This document shows positions 9,826 through 20,495 of a DNA stretch of 64,000 nucleotides, piece after piece. Location: assembly GCA_023091735.1 (NCBI GenBank), contig JALKBU010000030.1, positions 61,733 through 125,732 of the forward strand, read 5' to 3'. Each line of letters starts with the position of its first letter. Positions within the stretch are counted from its first letter, which is position 1. Under the pieces are notes generated by a model. That model did not search any database, was not told where the DNA came from, and was given only the letters and a program-made list of their open reading frames with translations. Made by a program: the position numbers and the translations under genes. The DNA comes from Trichomonas tenax (lineage: Eukaryota > Parabasalia > Trichomonadida > Trichomonadidae).

Positions 9826-10659
9826 TTTAAAATCTAAAATCCGTTATTTATTCACTTTTCTTCATTTCCTTTTATTGCATATTTATATACATATTCATAC
9901 ATATTCCACTTTTTGCATATAAATGATGATGAAAGATGAAAGTTTTATTTCAATTTTTGTTACTTTTATTAAAATTATTTGATAATTCTCTTATGCTCAT
10001 TAAGGAATACAAGAATATTTAATAAAATCGAATTATGAAAATTGCAAAATATACGTTTATAAATGTTGTGGAAATTATTTTTGACATGTAAACACATTAC
10101 ATATTTTCACACAAAATTCGTTGGTAATATAATCACTCATTAACTATAGACTCCTTTCACTCTCTGATTTCAATTACACGGCATTTTGTCTCGTGAAGCT
10201 TTAGTTTTAAATTTGATATATAATATTTTTTCTCATTTAAGATATAGTGTCATGTTTGTAATATGAGTTCATTCCAGTGGTATAACAGCTGTTTAAGACA
10301 TATTGTTATATTTTAGATAATGATTACATTCAAGGTTGAATTTCTTATTGTTGTGTTTGATTCTTCATAGCATGCTTGTGATAGAATAATTAAGCATATT
10401 ATATTCTTTAATTATTTACTATTCATAACATACTAACTTGGCATAATGGAGAGATAACATGTAGAAAACTTCTTCGTAACAATTTTATACATTTCATTAT
10501 ATTCTCTCTCAGAGTCTATATAATATATAAACAATATCAGAAAAACCATATTGGTTTGAAGAAAAATGGATACATTATGATATATAACAAAATATTAAAA
10601 TAATCATTTATAAAAATGAAAAAAGTGGATGATTTGGGAAATTAATAAATAGAAACAAT
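9826..10659. other. Intergenic, AT-rich
   Basis: 834 bases between the CFAP52 start and the H2A stop. It is AT-rich with scattered short open frames that look accidental. I see no RNA gene, repeat or element. Confidence 0.55.
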
Positions 10660-11079
10660 TTATTCCTGTGTCTGGGAGGCATCCTTGCCCTTCTTTGGAT
10701 TGCCGAGGAGAACCTTGTGGATGTGTGGAACAACACCAGCAGAGGCGATTGTGATATTAGAAAGGAGCTGGTTGAGTTCTTCATCGTTACGGACGGCGAG
10801 CATGATGTGGCGTGGGGAGATACGTGTCTTCTTGTTATCACGAGCGGCGTTACCTGCAAGTTCGAGAACTTCGACTGTAAGATATTCGAGGACGGCGGCC
10901 ATGAAGACTGGAGCACCGGCACCGACACGCTCACCATAACGGCCCTCACGGAGGAATCTATGGAGACGACCGACTGGGAACTGAAGGCCAGCACGGGATG
11001 AACGTGTCTTTGGATGCTGGCGTTCACCATCAACGGCTGTCTTTGTTGCTGTCTTCTTAACACCTTTCTTAGCTGGCAT
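10660..11079 (-). CDS. Histone H2A
   Basis: 139 aa. It has a complete histone fold with the invariant H2A segments [49 protein letters not shown] and [13 protein letters not shown]. The N-terminal tail starts [13 protein letters not shown]. An in-frame ATG 11 codons upstream exists, but MPAKK is the expected histone start. The initiator-like TCACTT lies between the two ATGs, so the leader would begin after the upstream one. The C-terminus ends SQTQE. It therefore carries SQ and TQ next to the end, resembling the phosphorylated SQ motif of H2A.X but without the usual final hydrophobic residue. No H2B gene is found beside it, although paired divergent core histone genes are common in trichomonads. 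Confidence 0.97.
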   Translation of the reverse strand: MPAKKGVKKTATKTAVDGERQHPKTRSSRAGLQFPVGRLHRFLREGRYGERVGAGAPVFMAAVLEYLTVEVLELAGNAARDNKKTRISPRHIMLAVRNDEELNQLLSNITIASAGVVPHIHKVLLGNPKKGKDASQTQE

Positions 11080-11091
11080 TATGAAATAATG

Positions 11092-11097
11092 AAGTGA
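11092..11097 (-). promoter_or_regulatory. Initiator-like TCACTT of histone H2A
   Basis: The minus strand reads TCACTT, then 12 bases to the ATG at 11079, with a second TCATTA and TCATAA in between. It fits the TCA(Y)(T/A) initiator. It favours the downstream MPAKK start over the in-frame ATG at 11112. Confidence 0.55.
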
Positions 11098-11112
11098 TGG
11101 AAAAGCCGCCAT

Positions 11113-11750
11113 TCATGAAATCATGGTATTCAAAATTATAGGGATCTAAAATGGCAAAAAGGGAAAATCACCTAAAATGCCACTTTGCGCCCCTTGAAAT
11201 TGATACGAACTCATCACTTTTTTGCCGCGAAAAAGTGAAAACATCTTCTGACATAATGTAAAGTTATAGTGTTAAATCTAATTTTTTTCTTTCTCTAAAG
11301 CATATTGATGCCATTCTAAGTTTTCATTGTTATAATTATGTGTTGCCATATCATAATATTCTCTAGCTAAGTTATATATATAGTTTATTCCAAATATTTA
11401 CACTTTTTAATTAATTCATCTAAACAATTACATTCAACCTCGAACATATCTACAAAAGCAGCAACAATGAAGTTATTTGTTTATAATATCCTAAAATTAT
11501 GTTAATTTGAAATCTCGATATAATTTTTTATTAATTTCAACACAAAATACACTATTGAATATATAAAAATAGAAATTTTATGGCCTACCATCTATCAGTT
11601 TTTGATATATGACGTGTTTTTATCAAGATATTAAGGCAAAGTTTGATAATTATTAGTTATTGTATTATGCTTCTTCATATAATTACAAAATATAAGCTTA
11701 TAGAACGAAATCAGGATTTTGATAATTAAGGTTATTACAATTATTTTAAA
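11113..11750. other. Intergenic between H2A and GINS2
   Basis: About 640 bases between divergent genes. It is mostly AT-rich. The first 130 bases, upstream of H2A, are less so and contain short repeats of a GCCATTTTAG-like sequence (about 11120-11175) that could belong to the histone promoter. No gene is seen. Confidence 0.5.
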
Positions 11751-12320
11751 ATGGATTTAAAGTGGACTCCTGAGGAATTAAGTTTTATAGCGGAACAAGA
11801 AACATCAGTAAAAATCACACCAAACTTCAATCTCAACAAAGTAGACTTCATTTCTGGCTCATTTGGGCCATTTCGTGCTGGGCACCAAATTAAAGTTCCA
11901 CTTTGGCTTGCATTGCATCTCAACAAAAAAGATGCTTGTACGCTTCATCCTCCATCGTGGCTTGGAGTTTCTACATTAAAACAATTATTAGCACGCGAAA
12001 AAGAAAATAAACAGAAACTTGGACGTGTCCCGTCGCATTACATTGAGATAGCATTCGTATTCTTTAACAATGAAAGAACAAATATCGTTGAGCCAGATAT
12101 TGTAAGATCGTTAATTGAAGATTTGTGGACATTTAGAGTAGAAAAAATACGCAACATATACGAGCAAAGTCTTTCTCAACTGGAAGAGTTATACGTTAAT
12201 TGTGAAAATATCACGAGAATGGAAGTTCATTTATTTAGAGAGCCTGTTTCAGCGATTATGACATTGTTTAACTCAATGTTCTCTGCTATTAAGGTTTTGT
12301 CTGTTGAACAAGAAAATTAA
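11751..12320 (+). CDS. GINS2: DNA replication complex GINS protein PSF2
   Basis: 189 aa, the usual length for Psf2. Family landmarks appear in order: an N-terminal PEELSFIAEQE, the strand IIPNF-like ITPNFNLNKVDFI, GPFRAGHQIKVPLWLA, the PPSWL segment and the helix LIEDLWTFRVEKIR. The GINS complex (Sld5, Psf1-3) joins MCM2-7 and Cdc45 to form the replicative helicase, so the product should be nuclear and essential. It starts at the first ATG, and no earlier in-frame ATG gives a better N-terminus. The 3' end faces the Notchless gene, with 195 bases between the stops. Confidence 0.93.
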   Translation: MDLKWTPEELSFIAEQETSVKITPNFNLNKVDFISGSFGPFRAGHQIKVPLWLALHLNKKDACTLHPPSWLGVSTLKQLLAREKENKQKLGRVPSHYIEIAFVFFNNERTNIVEPDIVRSLIEDLWTFRVEKIRNIYEQSLSQLEELYVNCENITRMEVHLFREPVSAIMTLFNSMFSAIKVLSVEQEN

Positions 12321-12515
12321 TTTTTATATGTTTTATAAAATATCAATATTATTCAAATTATTCTATACATCTTATTATGCCCTTCTACATAATACAAATA
12401 ACCAACTAAATTCACCATTTTAAGTGAATTTTTTTTAAGAACGAGAATCAAAAGTCTTATTGCTAGTATTAAAATTAAAAAAGATAAACTCTATTTTATA
12501 ATATATATATAAAAA

Positions 12516-13946
12516 TTAAGCGCCCCACAATTTGATCATCTTATCCTTTCCACCAGATGCTGCTCTTCCTCCAGCTGGACTCCAGTCGACAGCGTAAACA
12601 ACATCTTCGTGTCCTGGGAGATCATTCTTCATCTTCTGTCTTGCGACATCCCAAACTTTGAGTGTTGTGTCTCCACTTGCGGAAATCAACAAACGAGAGT
12701 CAGCACTCCAAACAAGTCTGTATACATCCTTAATATGCTGTCCTGATGACTTTCCGCGGCCCTTGCCAAGCCTGCAGATGAACTTTCCTGTCTTTCCATC
12801 GAACAACAAAACAGCTTTGTCCTTACCAGCGGATGCAAGCCAGTATCCGTTTGGTGAGAAAAGAACATGATTGACAAGGTTCTGGTGACCAGTGAGAAGT
12901 ATTGGCTCCGAGAACTTGTTGTTGGCGAACTTGTACATGAAAATGCGTCCCATGGAATCTCCAACAGCAACGTTTTCGCGTGGGCATGTTCTAAGGAAGT
13001 TCTTGTAGCGTTTTTCAGCAGCAACTTTCATATCATCATCGACAAGCTTTCCGAATTCCCATCCTCCTGTCCTCAATACGTATTGCGATGAGATTGACAA
13101 TGTTCTAAGCTCACCAGCCTTGTCATTACGCATGTCGAGTTGTGCACCTGTGTTACTGTCGAACGCTTTAAGTGTGTGATCATTAGAAGAGCTGAAAATT
13201 ACTCCTTGACCATTCCATCCAAGTCCCATTACTAACTGCTTCGGAGCGTGCCCATTGAATGAAATGAGGCGCTGGCCAGTTCCACTGCAGTAGATAGCAA
13301 CTTCACCATTGGATGTCGCAGCGCAAATCCTTGGATGTGGAGAATTATTCAACATCATTGGTTCCCATTCCAAAGCTGTGACGCCGCTATTGGTGACTTT
13401 GAATGCCTTCGTGATCTTGAATGTGTCGTCATCCTGTTTCTTGAGAATGATGATTTTTCCTTCTGTTCCAGCGACAGCAACTGTCTTGCAGTCTGAGTAC
13501 CACGTAATGCACTGGATCCAGAATTTCGGCGAAACTTCGATCTTTTGCTTCATGTTCTGTGTGCCTACGTCCCAGAAAATAACAGATCCGTCACCGCCGC
13601 CTGTTGCGAGCTCCAAACCATCCGCGGAGTACGCGATGCAGAGAATAATGTGCGTGTGTCCTGGCAATGTCGCGGAGCAGAAGCTCACAGAGCGAATTGC
13701 GTATAAACTCTCCGGTCTGTAAACAATTTGAAGGACTTTTTCTGTCGAAGGTTTGTTCAAAAGCTTGTCGAGACCGCCGATGACGATCTCATCGTTGACG
13801 TAGAAAGTGTATGGCATTGCTTCTTCGTTTTTGAGTATTTCGTTCACCAAATCGTTCAGATTTTTCACTGTTGTCGTAGCTGGAAGAGAGATTTGCTCTC
13901 CTGTTGCGAAACCGTTTGAATCGACGAACTCGCAGATGTATTCCAT
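12516..13946 (-). CDS. NLE1: Notchless-like WD40 ribosome assembly factor
   Basis: 476 aa, the family length. Residues 1 to about 75 form the ubiquitin-like NLE domain, with the typical VLQIVYRPE closing strand. WD40 blades follow from about residue 90 to the end, including LPGHTH, ATGGGDGSVIFWD, LTGHQNLVNHVLFSPNG and the final GGKDKMIKLW. In yeast and animals the protein (Rsa4/NLE1) sits on pre-60S particles. Its ubiquitin-like domain is pulled by the AAA ATPase Rea1/Midasin to release assembly factors. That role is taken from the family. The start ATG at 13946 gives the expected N-terminus. Upstream are several TGACA/TGTCA sequences (14007-14040). Confidence 0.93.
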   Translation of the reverse strand: MEYICEFVDSNGFATGEQISLPATTTVKNLNDLVNEILKNEEAMPYTFYVNDEIVIGGLDKLLNKPSTEKVLQIVYRPESLYAIRSVSFCSATLPGHTHIILCIAYSADGLELATGGGDGSVIFWDVGTQNMKQKIEVSPKFWIQCITWYSDCKTVAVAGTEGKIIILKKQDDDTFKITKAFKVTNSGVTALEWEPMMLNNSPHPRICAATSNGEVAIYCSGTGQRLISFNGHAPKQLVMGLGWNGQGVIFSSSNDHTLKAFDSNTGAQLDMRNDKAGELRTLSISSQYVLRTGGWEFGKLVDDDMKVAAEKRYKNFLRTCPRENVAVGDSMGRIFMYKFANNKFSEPILLTGHQNLVNHVLFSPNGYWLASAGKDKAVLLFDGKTGKFICRLGKGRGKSSGQHIKDVYRLVWSADSRLLISASGDTTLKVWDVARQKMKNDLPGHEDVVYAVDWSPAGGRAASGGKDKMIKLWGA

Positions 13947-14297
13947 TCTAAATTTTTGGAGATTGTTGATTTTCTGAAGTTTACATCAAAAGACATCATG
14001 ACGTTTGACATTTTATATGACAAATTATTTTACTTGTCAGAGCTACAAATCTCAATTTTCCTTAACAAACAAATCCAGACCAAATAACCTAATTACATCC
14101 AATCTATATCATTCGCATATGTCTATATCTTCACAACATCCATTTTTCATTTTTGATCATTTCATCAAATGATTCTTAATAAACTAGTTTTTCGTATCCC
14201 ATAAACTTCTAAGTTATAGATTCTTCCAGAACCGCTTGTATCATTGTTGAAAAGCAACAAATTAAAAACATACAGCATTTCTAGAAAAAAGACGTTT

Positions 14298-15868
14298 TTA
14301 TTGAGCACCATTATTGATAAGGATGTCTCGAATTTGTCGGAATTTTGGATCTGTTGAGATTTTCGATTTTGCAACATCAAGAGGAGTTCTGTTTTTCAAG
14401 TCACGTTCATTAAGTTTAGCACCACGTTTGATAAGGAATTCGACAGATTCCAAACTGCATTTTATGACAGCTTGGTGAAGAGGCGTGGATTTCTTGTTTC
14501 CCTGTTCATTAATATCAAATCTCCGTGATAGAAGATAATCAAGAATATTGACTTGGTTTCCTAACGCTGCTCAGTGAATACATGAATTATTTAAATCGCC
14601 TTTCCACTTAATGTCGCAGCCTTTCGATTGGAGGAATTTGAAGACCTCGAGGTACCAATTCATTGATGCATATAATCCACAATTTGCGTTTCTATTTGTT
14701 TTTGAGTTAACATCACAGCCGATAGAAACCAAATATTTGACTGTCTCAAGACGGCCATATTGTATATTGCCATTCAATGCGGCTTCAAATAGAGCATTAT
14801 TTCCAAACTTGTTGAAACAGTTTCGGTCACAACTACACTCGATAAGAGATTTAACAAGACGAAGATTTCTTTTGGCACATGCCATGATTAAACATGTATT
14901 TTCTTTTTCGTTGCGAACTTCGCTCAAACCGAGTTTGCAACACATTGAAATCAATTCGACTTCACCGCGTGATGAAAGATTATTAACGAATGAATAAACG
15001 CTGTTGAAGTCGTTAACACCGAAAAGTATCTTCACATCTGCTGGAGAAGGAAGAGGATTGCGAAACTGAATCGTTTTTGAGAAATGTTCCAAGAAAGAGA
15101 TGAGATTAGTAGATGAATAATATGGCTTCTCAGCACACACACAGTCCAGAATTTGAGAAATTTTGTTCAGTATTTCATCATTCAATGATTCTGGCGTTCT
15201 GTTAAGAGATGATAGATGACTGTTCTCTATACGCAACGCTGAGTTATCTGATTTTAGTGAATTGTTCTCTGAAACGTGTTTCATGATTTCGCTTTTCAGA
15301 TTTTTATTATCTGATGAAAGGAAATCATTCTCGCGATTCAAGCGAGAAACTTCAGACTCTAGAGATTTGATTGTATCATCCTTCAATTCGGTAATTTCTT
15401 GAACATGATCTCTTGATTCAGAAATTTCTCTCTTTAGTCGATCCAAATAATTGGATTCAATTGCCGAATTTTTGATTTGGATTCAAGTGCATCGGTAAGC
15501 TGATCATGGATCTCATCACAGAAGTTAAATATAGATTTGATTGTGTTGAATTTGAAGCATTTGTACATGGATTTGAAAAACTCGAAGAATTTGTTGACTT
15601 CTGGATCGCTGTTTGTTTTGAAGTGGATATTCATCGAGAGGAATATCTTAAGGCAATCTTCTACGTTGAAGAGCTTCTTGCTGCCATTGAGGACGTAAGA
15701 TCCTTGATCACCATCAAGATCTGCTCGATACATGAGTAAAGGAATGCCGTTTGACTCGCGCGCGGAACATATTTTTTCTTTTCTATTTTTTGATTTTTCT
15801 CGGGAAACTCTAGCAAAAATAAGCGAGCAAACGCTATAATAGTGAGATTTAGTTGTTATAATCATCAA
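14298..15868 (-). pseudogene. Ankyrin-repeat protein (DUF3447-like) with one stop and one frameshift
   Basis: Three pieces on the minus strand line up as one gene. The first (15868 to about 15450) has an N-terminal helical region. After a frame change near 15440-15455 comes a coiled coil (LKREISESRDHV onward, to about 15210) and then ankyrin repeats such as NKFGNNALFEAALNGN. A TGA at 14571-14573 interrupts the HWAA-type motif (CIH-stop-AALGNQ), where Trp (TGG) would be expected. Behind it the frame stays open through two more ankyrin repeats (STPLHQAVIKCS, RTPLDVAKS) to a stop at 14298. Such ankyrin proteins form very large families in trichomonads. Because only two lesions are seen, the loss looks recent. 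The first ATG is uncertain; MYRADLDGD further in is an alternative. Confidence 0.8.
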
Positions 15869-15879
15869 AGAGATTCATA

Positions 15880-15915
15880 ACAGAAGCCCATTAATGATTT
15901 GTAATGGGTTTCTGT
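15880..15915. repeat. Hairpin, 14-bp stem and 8-base loop
   Basis: ACAGAAGCCCATTA (15880-15893) pairs with TAATGGGTTTCTGT (15902-15915), all Watson-Crick except one G-T. It lies 11 bases beyond the N-terminal end of the ankyrin pseudogene. Its role is unknown; it may be a terminal or foldback remnant. Confidence 0.6.
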
Positions 15916-16695
15916 TTGTAATCATATCATGATTAAGTAATTCCTTGCTAAGATCATGAAACAGATTGCACCACTAGAATCAGCATCCACACAAAGCACG
16001 TAAATGTTTCATCAGATCTGATCTATAGGGGGGTCACTCGATAAAAATCGCAAAACTCAAAAGAGTAAACGAGAAAAAAATGGAGCCTAAAATTCCACCA
16101 AATATCTGTTTTATTTACACAAAGAGCTGTTCATATTTATAAAATGAGGCATAAAGGATTTGTATTCAGTACTCAAACATCCCAACACATTGTCATAATA
16201 ACAATAAACAGATAAAATTTATTTTTCAAACTCTATATCCAAATCAAGAAAGTTTGGTGATGGAAGGATTTATTCCACTAAAGCAAAGGTAGTTTGCTTC
16301 ACTTTGAGAATGATACAAATAAACATCAAAAAATAACTTGTAGCAAGTGTTTTCTGAATAAATTCAACCAAAAATTTGAACAAGATTTGGAGAACTACTA
16401 AGCATGATCTATCTGCGAGGATTTGGAGCAAAATAGAAGAAGATTGCAATCTGAAATTGTTTTGGTTTAATATTTGACAACAAGACAACTAAATAGTTTA
16501 CATGCCAAAAAAAATCAAGTTTACAACAAGATAATTGAAAGGAAGCAAAACGTGACACCATCCAAAAATTTTAAATCAGATCTAAATTAAATTTTGCTTT
16601 CTTTGTTCCAAAGAATCCAAAAAACACGCGAAATCGATGATTACCAACTTAATTTTTTTTGCTGTCAAAAAATTTTTCAAAAACTAAAATATAAA
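15916..16695. other. Intergenic upstream of copine gene
   Basis: 780 bases, AT-rich. It includes a short G-run (about 16027) and a GTGACACC sequence at about 16551. The copine frame stays open upstream to 16594, but with no ATG before 16696. No other gene is seen. Confidence 0.5.
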
Positions 16696-18294
16696 ATGTC
16701 GCATATTGGTGATAACTACAGCGGAACATCTTCTGTTGGCGGTGCCAAATTCGCGCTTAATCCGAGCGGAAACTTCCCTATGGTCGAGCTTCACGTTAAG
16801 GCGAACGATCTTGTTGATATGGACGTGATTACGGTTTCTGACCCTATTTGTGTGCTTTTCGTATGGGATAACAACAAATGGATCGAAGTGGCACGCACAG
16901 AGGTCGTCTGGAACAACTTAAATCCAGAGTGGGTCAAGTTTTTCACAGTTCAGTACATATTCGAGATCAGACAGCTACTTAAGTTCCAGGTCTACGATGT
17001 GGACTCAGATGCGGCCAGCTTGAACTCACAAGATTTCATCGGTGAAGCTGCTATCGATCTTTCGCAAATTGTTTCAAGACAAGGAACAACAACACTTGAA
17101 TTACATCTTCCGGGACAGGAAAAGAAGAGAGGTATAATTCATATTACACCTGAACAAGTTGAAAATTCCGGCTCTGTTATCGAATTTCAGTTCAAAGCGG
17201 ACAATTTAAAGAAGATGCACTTCTTATTCAGCAACTCCCCGTTCTTCATCATTTCCAAAGGATCAGAATCAGGAACATTTTTGCCTGTTTACCAATCAGA
17301 AGTCTGCAAAAAGTGCAGATGGAAGAAATTCACAGTTCCTTACCAAACATTGTGCAACTGTGATCCAATTAGGCCGATAAGGATCTCATTCATGCACTAC
17401 CGATCCACAACACATGCGGAATTGATTGGTTTCGTTGATACAACTTACGAAAGACTCAGTGAGAGCCTCCAACAGACACAGGACATCACTGACGACAAGC
17501 GTGAGAAAGTGGGCAAATTCACACCAACACATATCTGCCTTCAACAAAAATATACATTTTTCGATTATGTCAGAAATGGCGTTCAGCTCAATCTCATCAC
17601 AGCAATCGACTTCACAGCGTCCAATGGAGATCCAAGGAGTCAATCGTCATTGCATTATTGTGGTGTTGATGCTCTCAATCAATATGAAAAATGCATTCGC
17701 GCAGTTGGTGAAATCCTCTGTCCATACGACACAGACCAGGAGTTCCCTGTCTATGGCTTCGGCGCAAAGATCGGAATGCAGGCGAACCATTGCTTCGCGT
17801 TAACATTTAATGAAAGCAATCCATGTGTCCATGGCTTGGAAGGAATTGTTGGATGCTACAAATACGCTTTGTCACAAGTTGCACTTTCTGGTCCAACATT
17901 ATTCTCACATATCATCAGGAAAGCAACAAACATGGCGATTGATGGATGGAACTCATCTAGAACATACACAATCCTTCTCATTGTCACTGATGGTATCATC
18001 AACGATATGCAGGATACAATTGATGCCATTGTTGATGCAGGCAATAAGCCTCTCTCCATCATTATCGTTGGTGTCGGTAATGCAAACTTCGATGCAATGG
18101 ATGTATTGGATGCAGATGATACTCCATTAGTTTCAAGATCTGGATATCAAATGGTCCGTGATCTCGTTCAGTTCGTTCCATTCAACGAGTTCGCAAACAG
18201 ACACTACACGGCCCTCGCAGCTGCTGTTCTTGATGAAGTTCCTCGACAGCTCGTTGAGTGGGCGGAGCTGAATAGAATCAGACCAACTAACTAA
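16696..18294 (+). CDS. Copine (two C2 domains and a von Willebrand A-type domain)
   Basis: 532 aa from the ATG at 16696; the frame extends further upstream but has no earlier ATG. After a short Gly/Ser leader comes C2A (about residues 28-150) with the Asp pairs of the calcium-binding loops (DLVDMD, DVDSD). C2B follows (about 160-285) and is more divergent. The copine-type A domain (about 300-515) carries the metal site DFTASNGDP, YGFGA and VTDGIINDM, all diagnostic of copines. Copines are soluble proteins that bind acidic phospholipids in a calcium-dependent way and recruit partners to membranes. The exact cellular role here is unknown. Codon use is richer in C-ending codons than in the flanking pseudogenes. 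Confidence 0.95.
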   Translation: MSHIGDNYSGTSSVGGAKFALNPSGNFPMVELHVKANDLVDMDVITVSDPICVLFVWDNNKWIEVARTEVVWNNLNPEWVKFFTVQYIFEIRQLLKFQVYDVDSDAASLNSQDFIGEAAIDLSQIVSRQGTTTLELHLPGQEKKRGIIHITPEQVENSGSVIEFQFKADNLKKMHFLFSNSPFFIISKGSESGTFLPVYQSEVCKKCRWKKFTVPYQTLCNCDPIRPIRISFMHYRSTTHAELIGFVDTTYERLSESLQQTQDITDDKREKVGKFTPTHICLQQKYTFFDYVRNGVQLNLITAIDFTASNGDPRSQSSLHYCGVDALNQYEKCIRAVGEILCPYDTDQEFPVYGFGAKIGMQANHCFALTFNESNPCVHGLEGIVGCYKYALSQVALSGPTLFSHIIRKATNMAIDGWNSSRTYTILLIVTDGIINDMQDTIDAIVDAGNKPLSIIIVGVGNANFDAMDVLDADDTPLVSRSGYQMVRDLVQFVPFNEFANRHYTALAAAVLDEVPRQLVEWAELNRIRPTN

Positions 18295-18325
18295 GTGAAT
18301 TGTTCAATAAACATTTATTTTTAAG

Positions 18326-19299
18326 TCAACTTTCATTAATAATTACAAAAATTATCAAATATAGACTTTTTGAACAGCTTTGAACTTGATGAATAACAAT
18401 TTTGCAAGTTTTCAATATAAAAGCATCATTGTAGCACATTAGATTATTTAACACTGGATCTTTATAGGTTTTAATCTGATTCAAAATATGAACCATTAGA
18501 TCATTGTTAGAAATTCCGTTTGTAAAGCAAACATGATCAAAGTTAATGATATCAAGACCTTCATAGTGCCTTGCGAATTTTGTCGAACAGTCAATAAAAT
18601 AGCAGTTAGTGAATACAACATATATTCTCCATGTAGACACAATTCCGTATCTGTTTGAAAAGTTTTGGGCACAAAAATGTGATACTAAGTTACCTCTATA
18701 AGAAATACCATCTGATCCCAATCCTAAACATGTTGATTCTTTCTCAAAGTTATTATTAATAAAATTAGAAAATAATATCTTGTAGTATCTTTGATACATC
18801 CCAATATGAAGTATACCGTAAGAATTTTTAACACCTCGATTTGTAGAATTTATTTTATCATTTAAGGAGTTACAATATTAGGGAGCATAGAGTGACTCAA
18901 AAGGGATAGTAGAGGGATATCCACATAAATCATCGGACATCATACTAAATAATGATGTTGATGTTCGTGGGCCTGAGATATATGTCCAATGTCTTGTCTT
19001 GTGATATTGAAAAATGAGCAGAACATTATTTGAGAATAATTTATATTATCTAGGAATATAGCTCCTCCACATACATAAACACTTCTAGCACTGGATCCTC
19101 CTACGAATGAATTCTCAATATTATAGAATTTGCAAAACTCAATTTTCGAATTAAGACCATTTTGCAAATTAGAGATTGCTAATTCATGTTCGCCTCCATT
19201 GATATCATGAAACTCCGTGAAAGATATATTTTGTATTAATTTATTATCATGATCAACATCCTTGATATATTTTTTTGTCACGAAACGACTTTTCACCAA
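18326..19299 (-). pseudogene. Pmp-like / beta-helix surface protein fragment, frameshifted and 5'-truncated
   Basis: Two minus-strand pieces belong together. The upstream piece (19299-18940) contains FCKFYNIENSF, VCGGAIFLDN and FCSFFNIT. These are GGAI- and FxxN-type motifs typical of the polymorphic-membrane-protein-like, parallel beta-helix surface families found in trichomonads and Chlamydia. A frameshift near 18930-18960 and a stop (plus-strand TTA near 18879) separate it from a second piece (about 18925-18326) with further repeats such as VFTNCYFIDCS. There is no good ATG or signal peptide at the 5' end and no transmembrane segment at the 3' end, so both ends appear lost or decayed. The family assignment is from motif style only. 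Confidence 0.6.
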
Positions 19300-19309
19300 A
19301 TTTTATTCA

Positions 19310-19760
19310 AGGTTAAATATCAGAGCCAATAGACATTAAGAAATACTAAATTTTTGGTGATCAAGCAATATTTAGTATTGATATAGCAATAAGTTTAAAG
19401 CTTTTGTCTATTTCATGCAAATGAGTGTTTATATCATATAAATACCATCACTTGCATACATTTGTAGCATCCTAAAGGATTACGTAGTCTAAAACAATAA
19501 AAAATATCTATTTCAATCGATATTCAAATGATTTCAAATTTTTACCTTAAATTTAGCAGTGCAAGCACGCTAAATTCTAGAATATATTTTTGTAGTATAG
19601 GAATCTATATAATCTATTTTATAACTTCAAATGATAATCAAATGATTTCATGAGTTAAATTTGACAATTATCATTGTAAAATGTCAAAAATATAAAATAT
19701 TTGACAAGTAAAATTTACAAAGATTTTAGAAATTGACTGAGATTTTGTCGTATTTCACAA
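19310..19760. other. Intergenic upstream of 19761
   Basis: 450 AT-rich bases. The last 100 contain three TGACA/TGTCA sequences (about 19662, 19681, 19702) and TTTCACAA directly before the ATG at 19761, a possible initiator. No gene is seen. Confidence 0.5.
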
Positions 19761-20495
19761 ATGAGCGACAAACAATCACAAATTGAGTTTGTGAACAGAA
19801 AGTGTGGCGAAAGAATCGCAAATCTCGTCAGCTCATTGAAGAGCTCGTTCCCCGAGAAGTTTGAGTATGTTAAATCAGTTGAAACAGACAAATTATTCGA
19901 TAAAATCCGATCAGAACCAGATTTGGTCTTCAAACCTGTTGCAGAAATGAGCTTTCCAATACATGAAACGATTTTACAGACATATAAGTCTCCAGTGGCG
20001 AAATTCAACAAATACCCGTTTTATATGACTTCAACTGTCGACAAAAAGATGATTGACGAATCGTCACAGACTTTCAACGAGACAAAAATCGAATTTTTAC
20101 GTGATTCACGACAAGAGCACCAAAGATTGCTTTGGATATTTCGTGATAGGATTTGTTATGAAAACTTTTCACAACCCACGGCGGAATTCAAGTCTCCATT
20201 TAGAACAGCAGTGGAATTCATTACAGAACAACAAGATATACCAAAACTTCCGCCACATGAAACAACGAAAGAAATAAATCAAGAAAAACTTGCATCAATT
20301 GTCAGAAAGACACAATCACTGTCAAATCAAATGATTGCAAAGCAAAAACTCGTAATGAAGATGATTAAAGATCGAGAACAATTCCAAAGTGATTATTCAC
20401 CTATAGAAAGTGAACAAAGAAAACTTGTTACTGATGTTCCTGTTGTATTTCCTTTTACGAAGCTTTTTGAAGATGATTCAAATAAGTCAATATAA
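19761..20495 (+). CDS. Hypothetical protein, 244 aa
   Basis: I do not recognise it. It is hydrophilic, with no signal peptide or membrane span. An N-terminal helical part (about 1-60) is followed by a region with several aromatic residues (NKYPFYMTS, LLWIFRDRI). The tail (about 170-225) is rich in Lys/Gln/Glu and likely helical. The start is the first ATG, 3 bases after a TTTCAC that could serve as initiator. Composition and codon use are those of a real gene, and the frame is long for an AT-rich region. It could be a flagellar or cytoskeletal protein, but nothing specific supports that. Confidence 0.75.
   Translation: MSDKQSQIEFVNRKCGERIANLVSSLKSSFPEKFEYVKSVETDKLFDKIRSEPDLVFKPVAEMSFPIHETILQTYKSPVAKFNKYPFYMTSTVDKKMIDESSQTFNETKIEFLRDSRQEHQRLLWIFRDRICYENFSQPTAEFKSPFRTAVEFITEQQDIPKLPPHETTKEINQEKLASIVRKTQSLSNQMIAKQKLVMKMIKDREQFQSDYSPIESEQRKLVTDVPVVFPFTKLFEDDSNKSI

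Noticed and set aside
8228..9922. Long open frames on other strands or frames within the CFAP52 gene (such as 8550-9110)
   Set aside because: They are shadows of the biased CFAP52 coding sequence with implausible Ser/Ala/His-rich translations.
11080..11112. Upstream in-frame ATG for histone H2A (11 extra residues)
   Set aside because: MPAKK is a normal histone start, and the initiator-like TCACTT lies inside the extension.
16594..16695. Extended N-terminus of the copine frame
   Set aside because: The frame is open but has no ATG, and the extension is Lys/Phe-rich without copine similarity. The ATG at 16696 is the better start.
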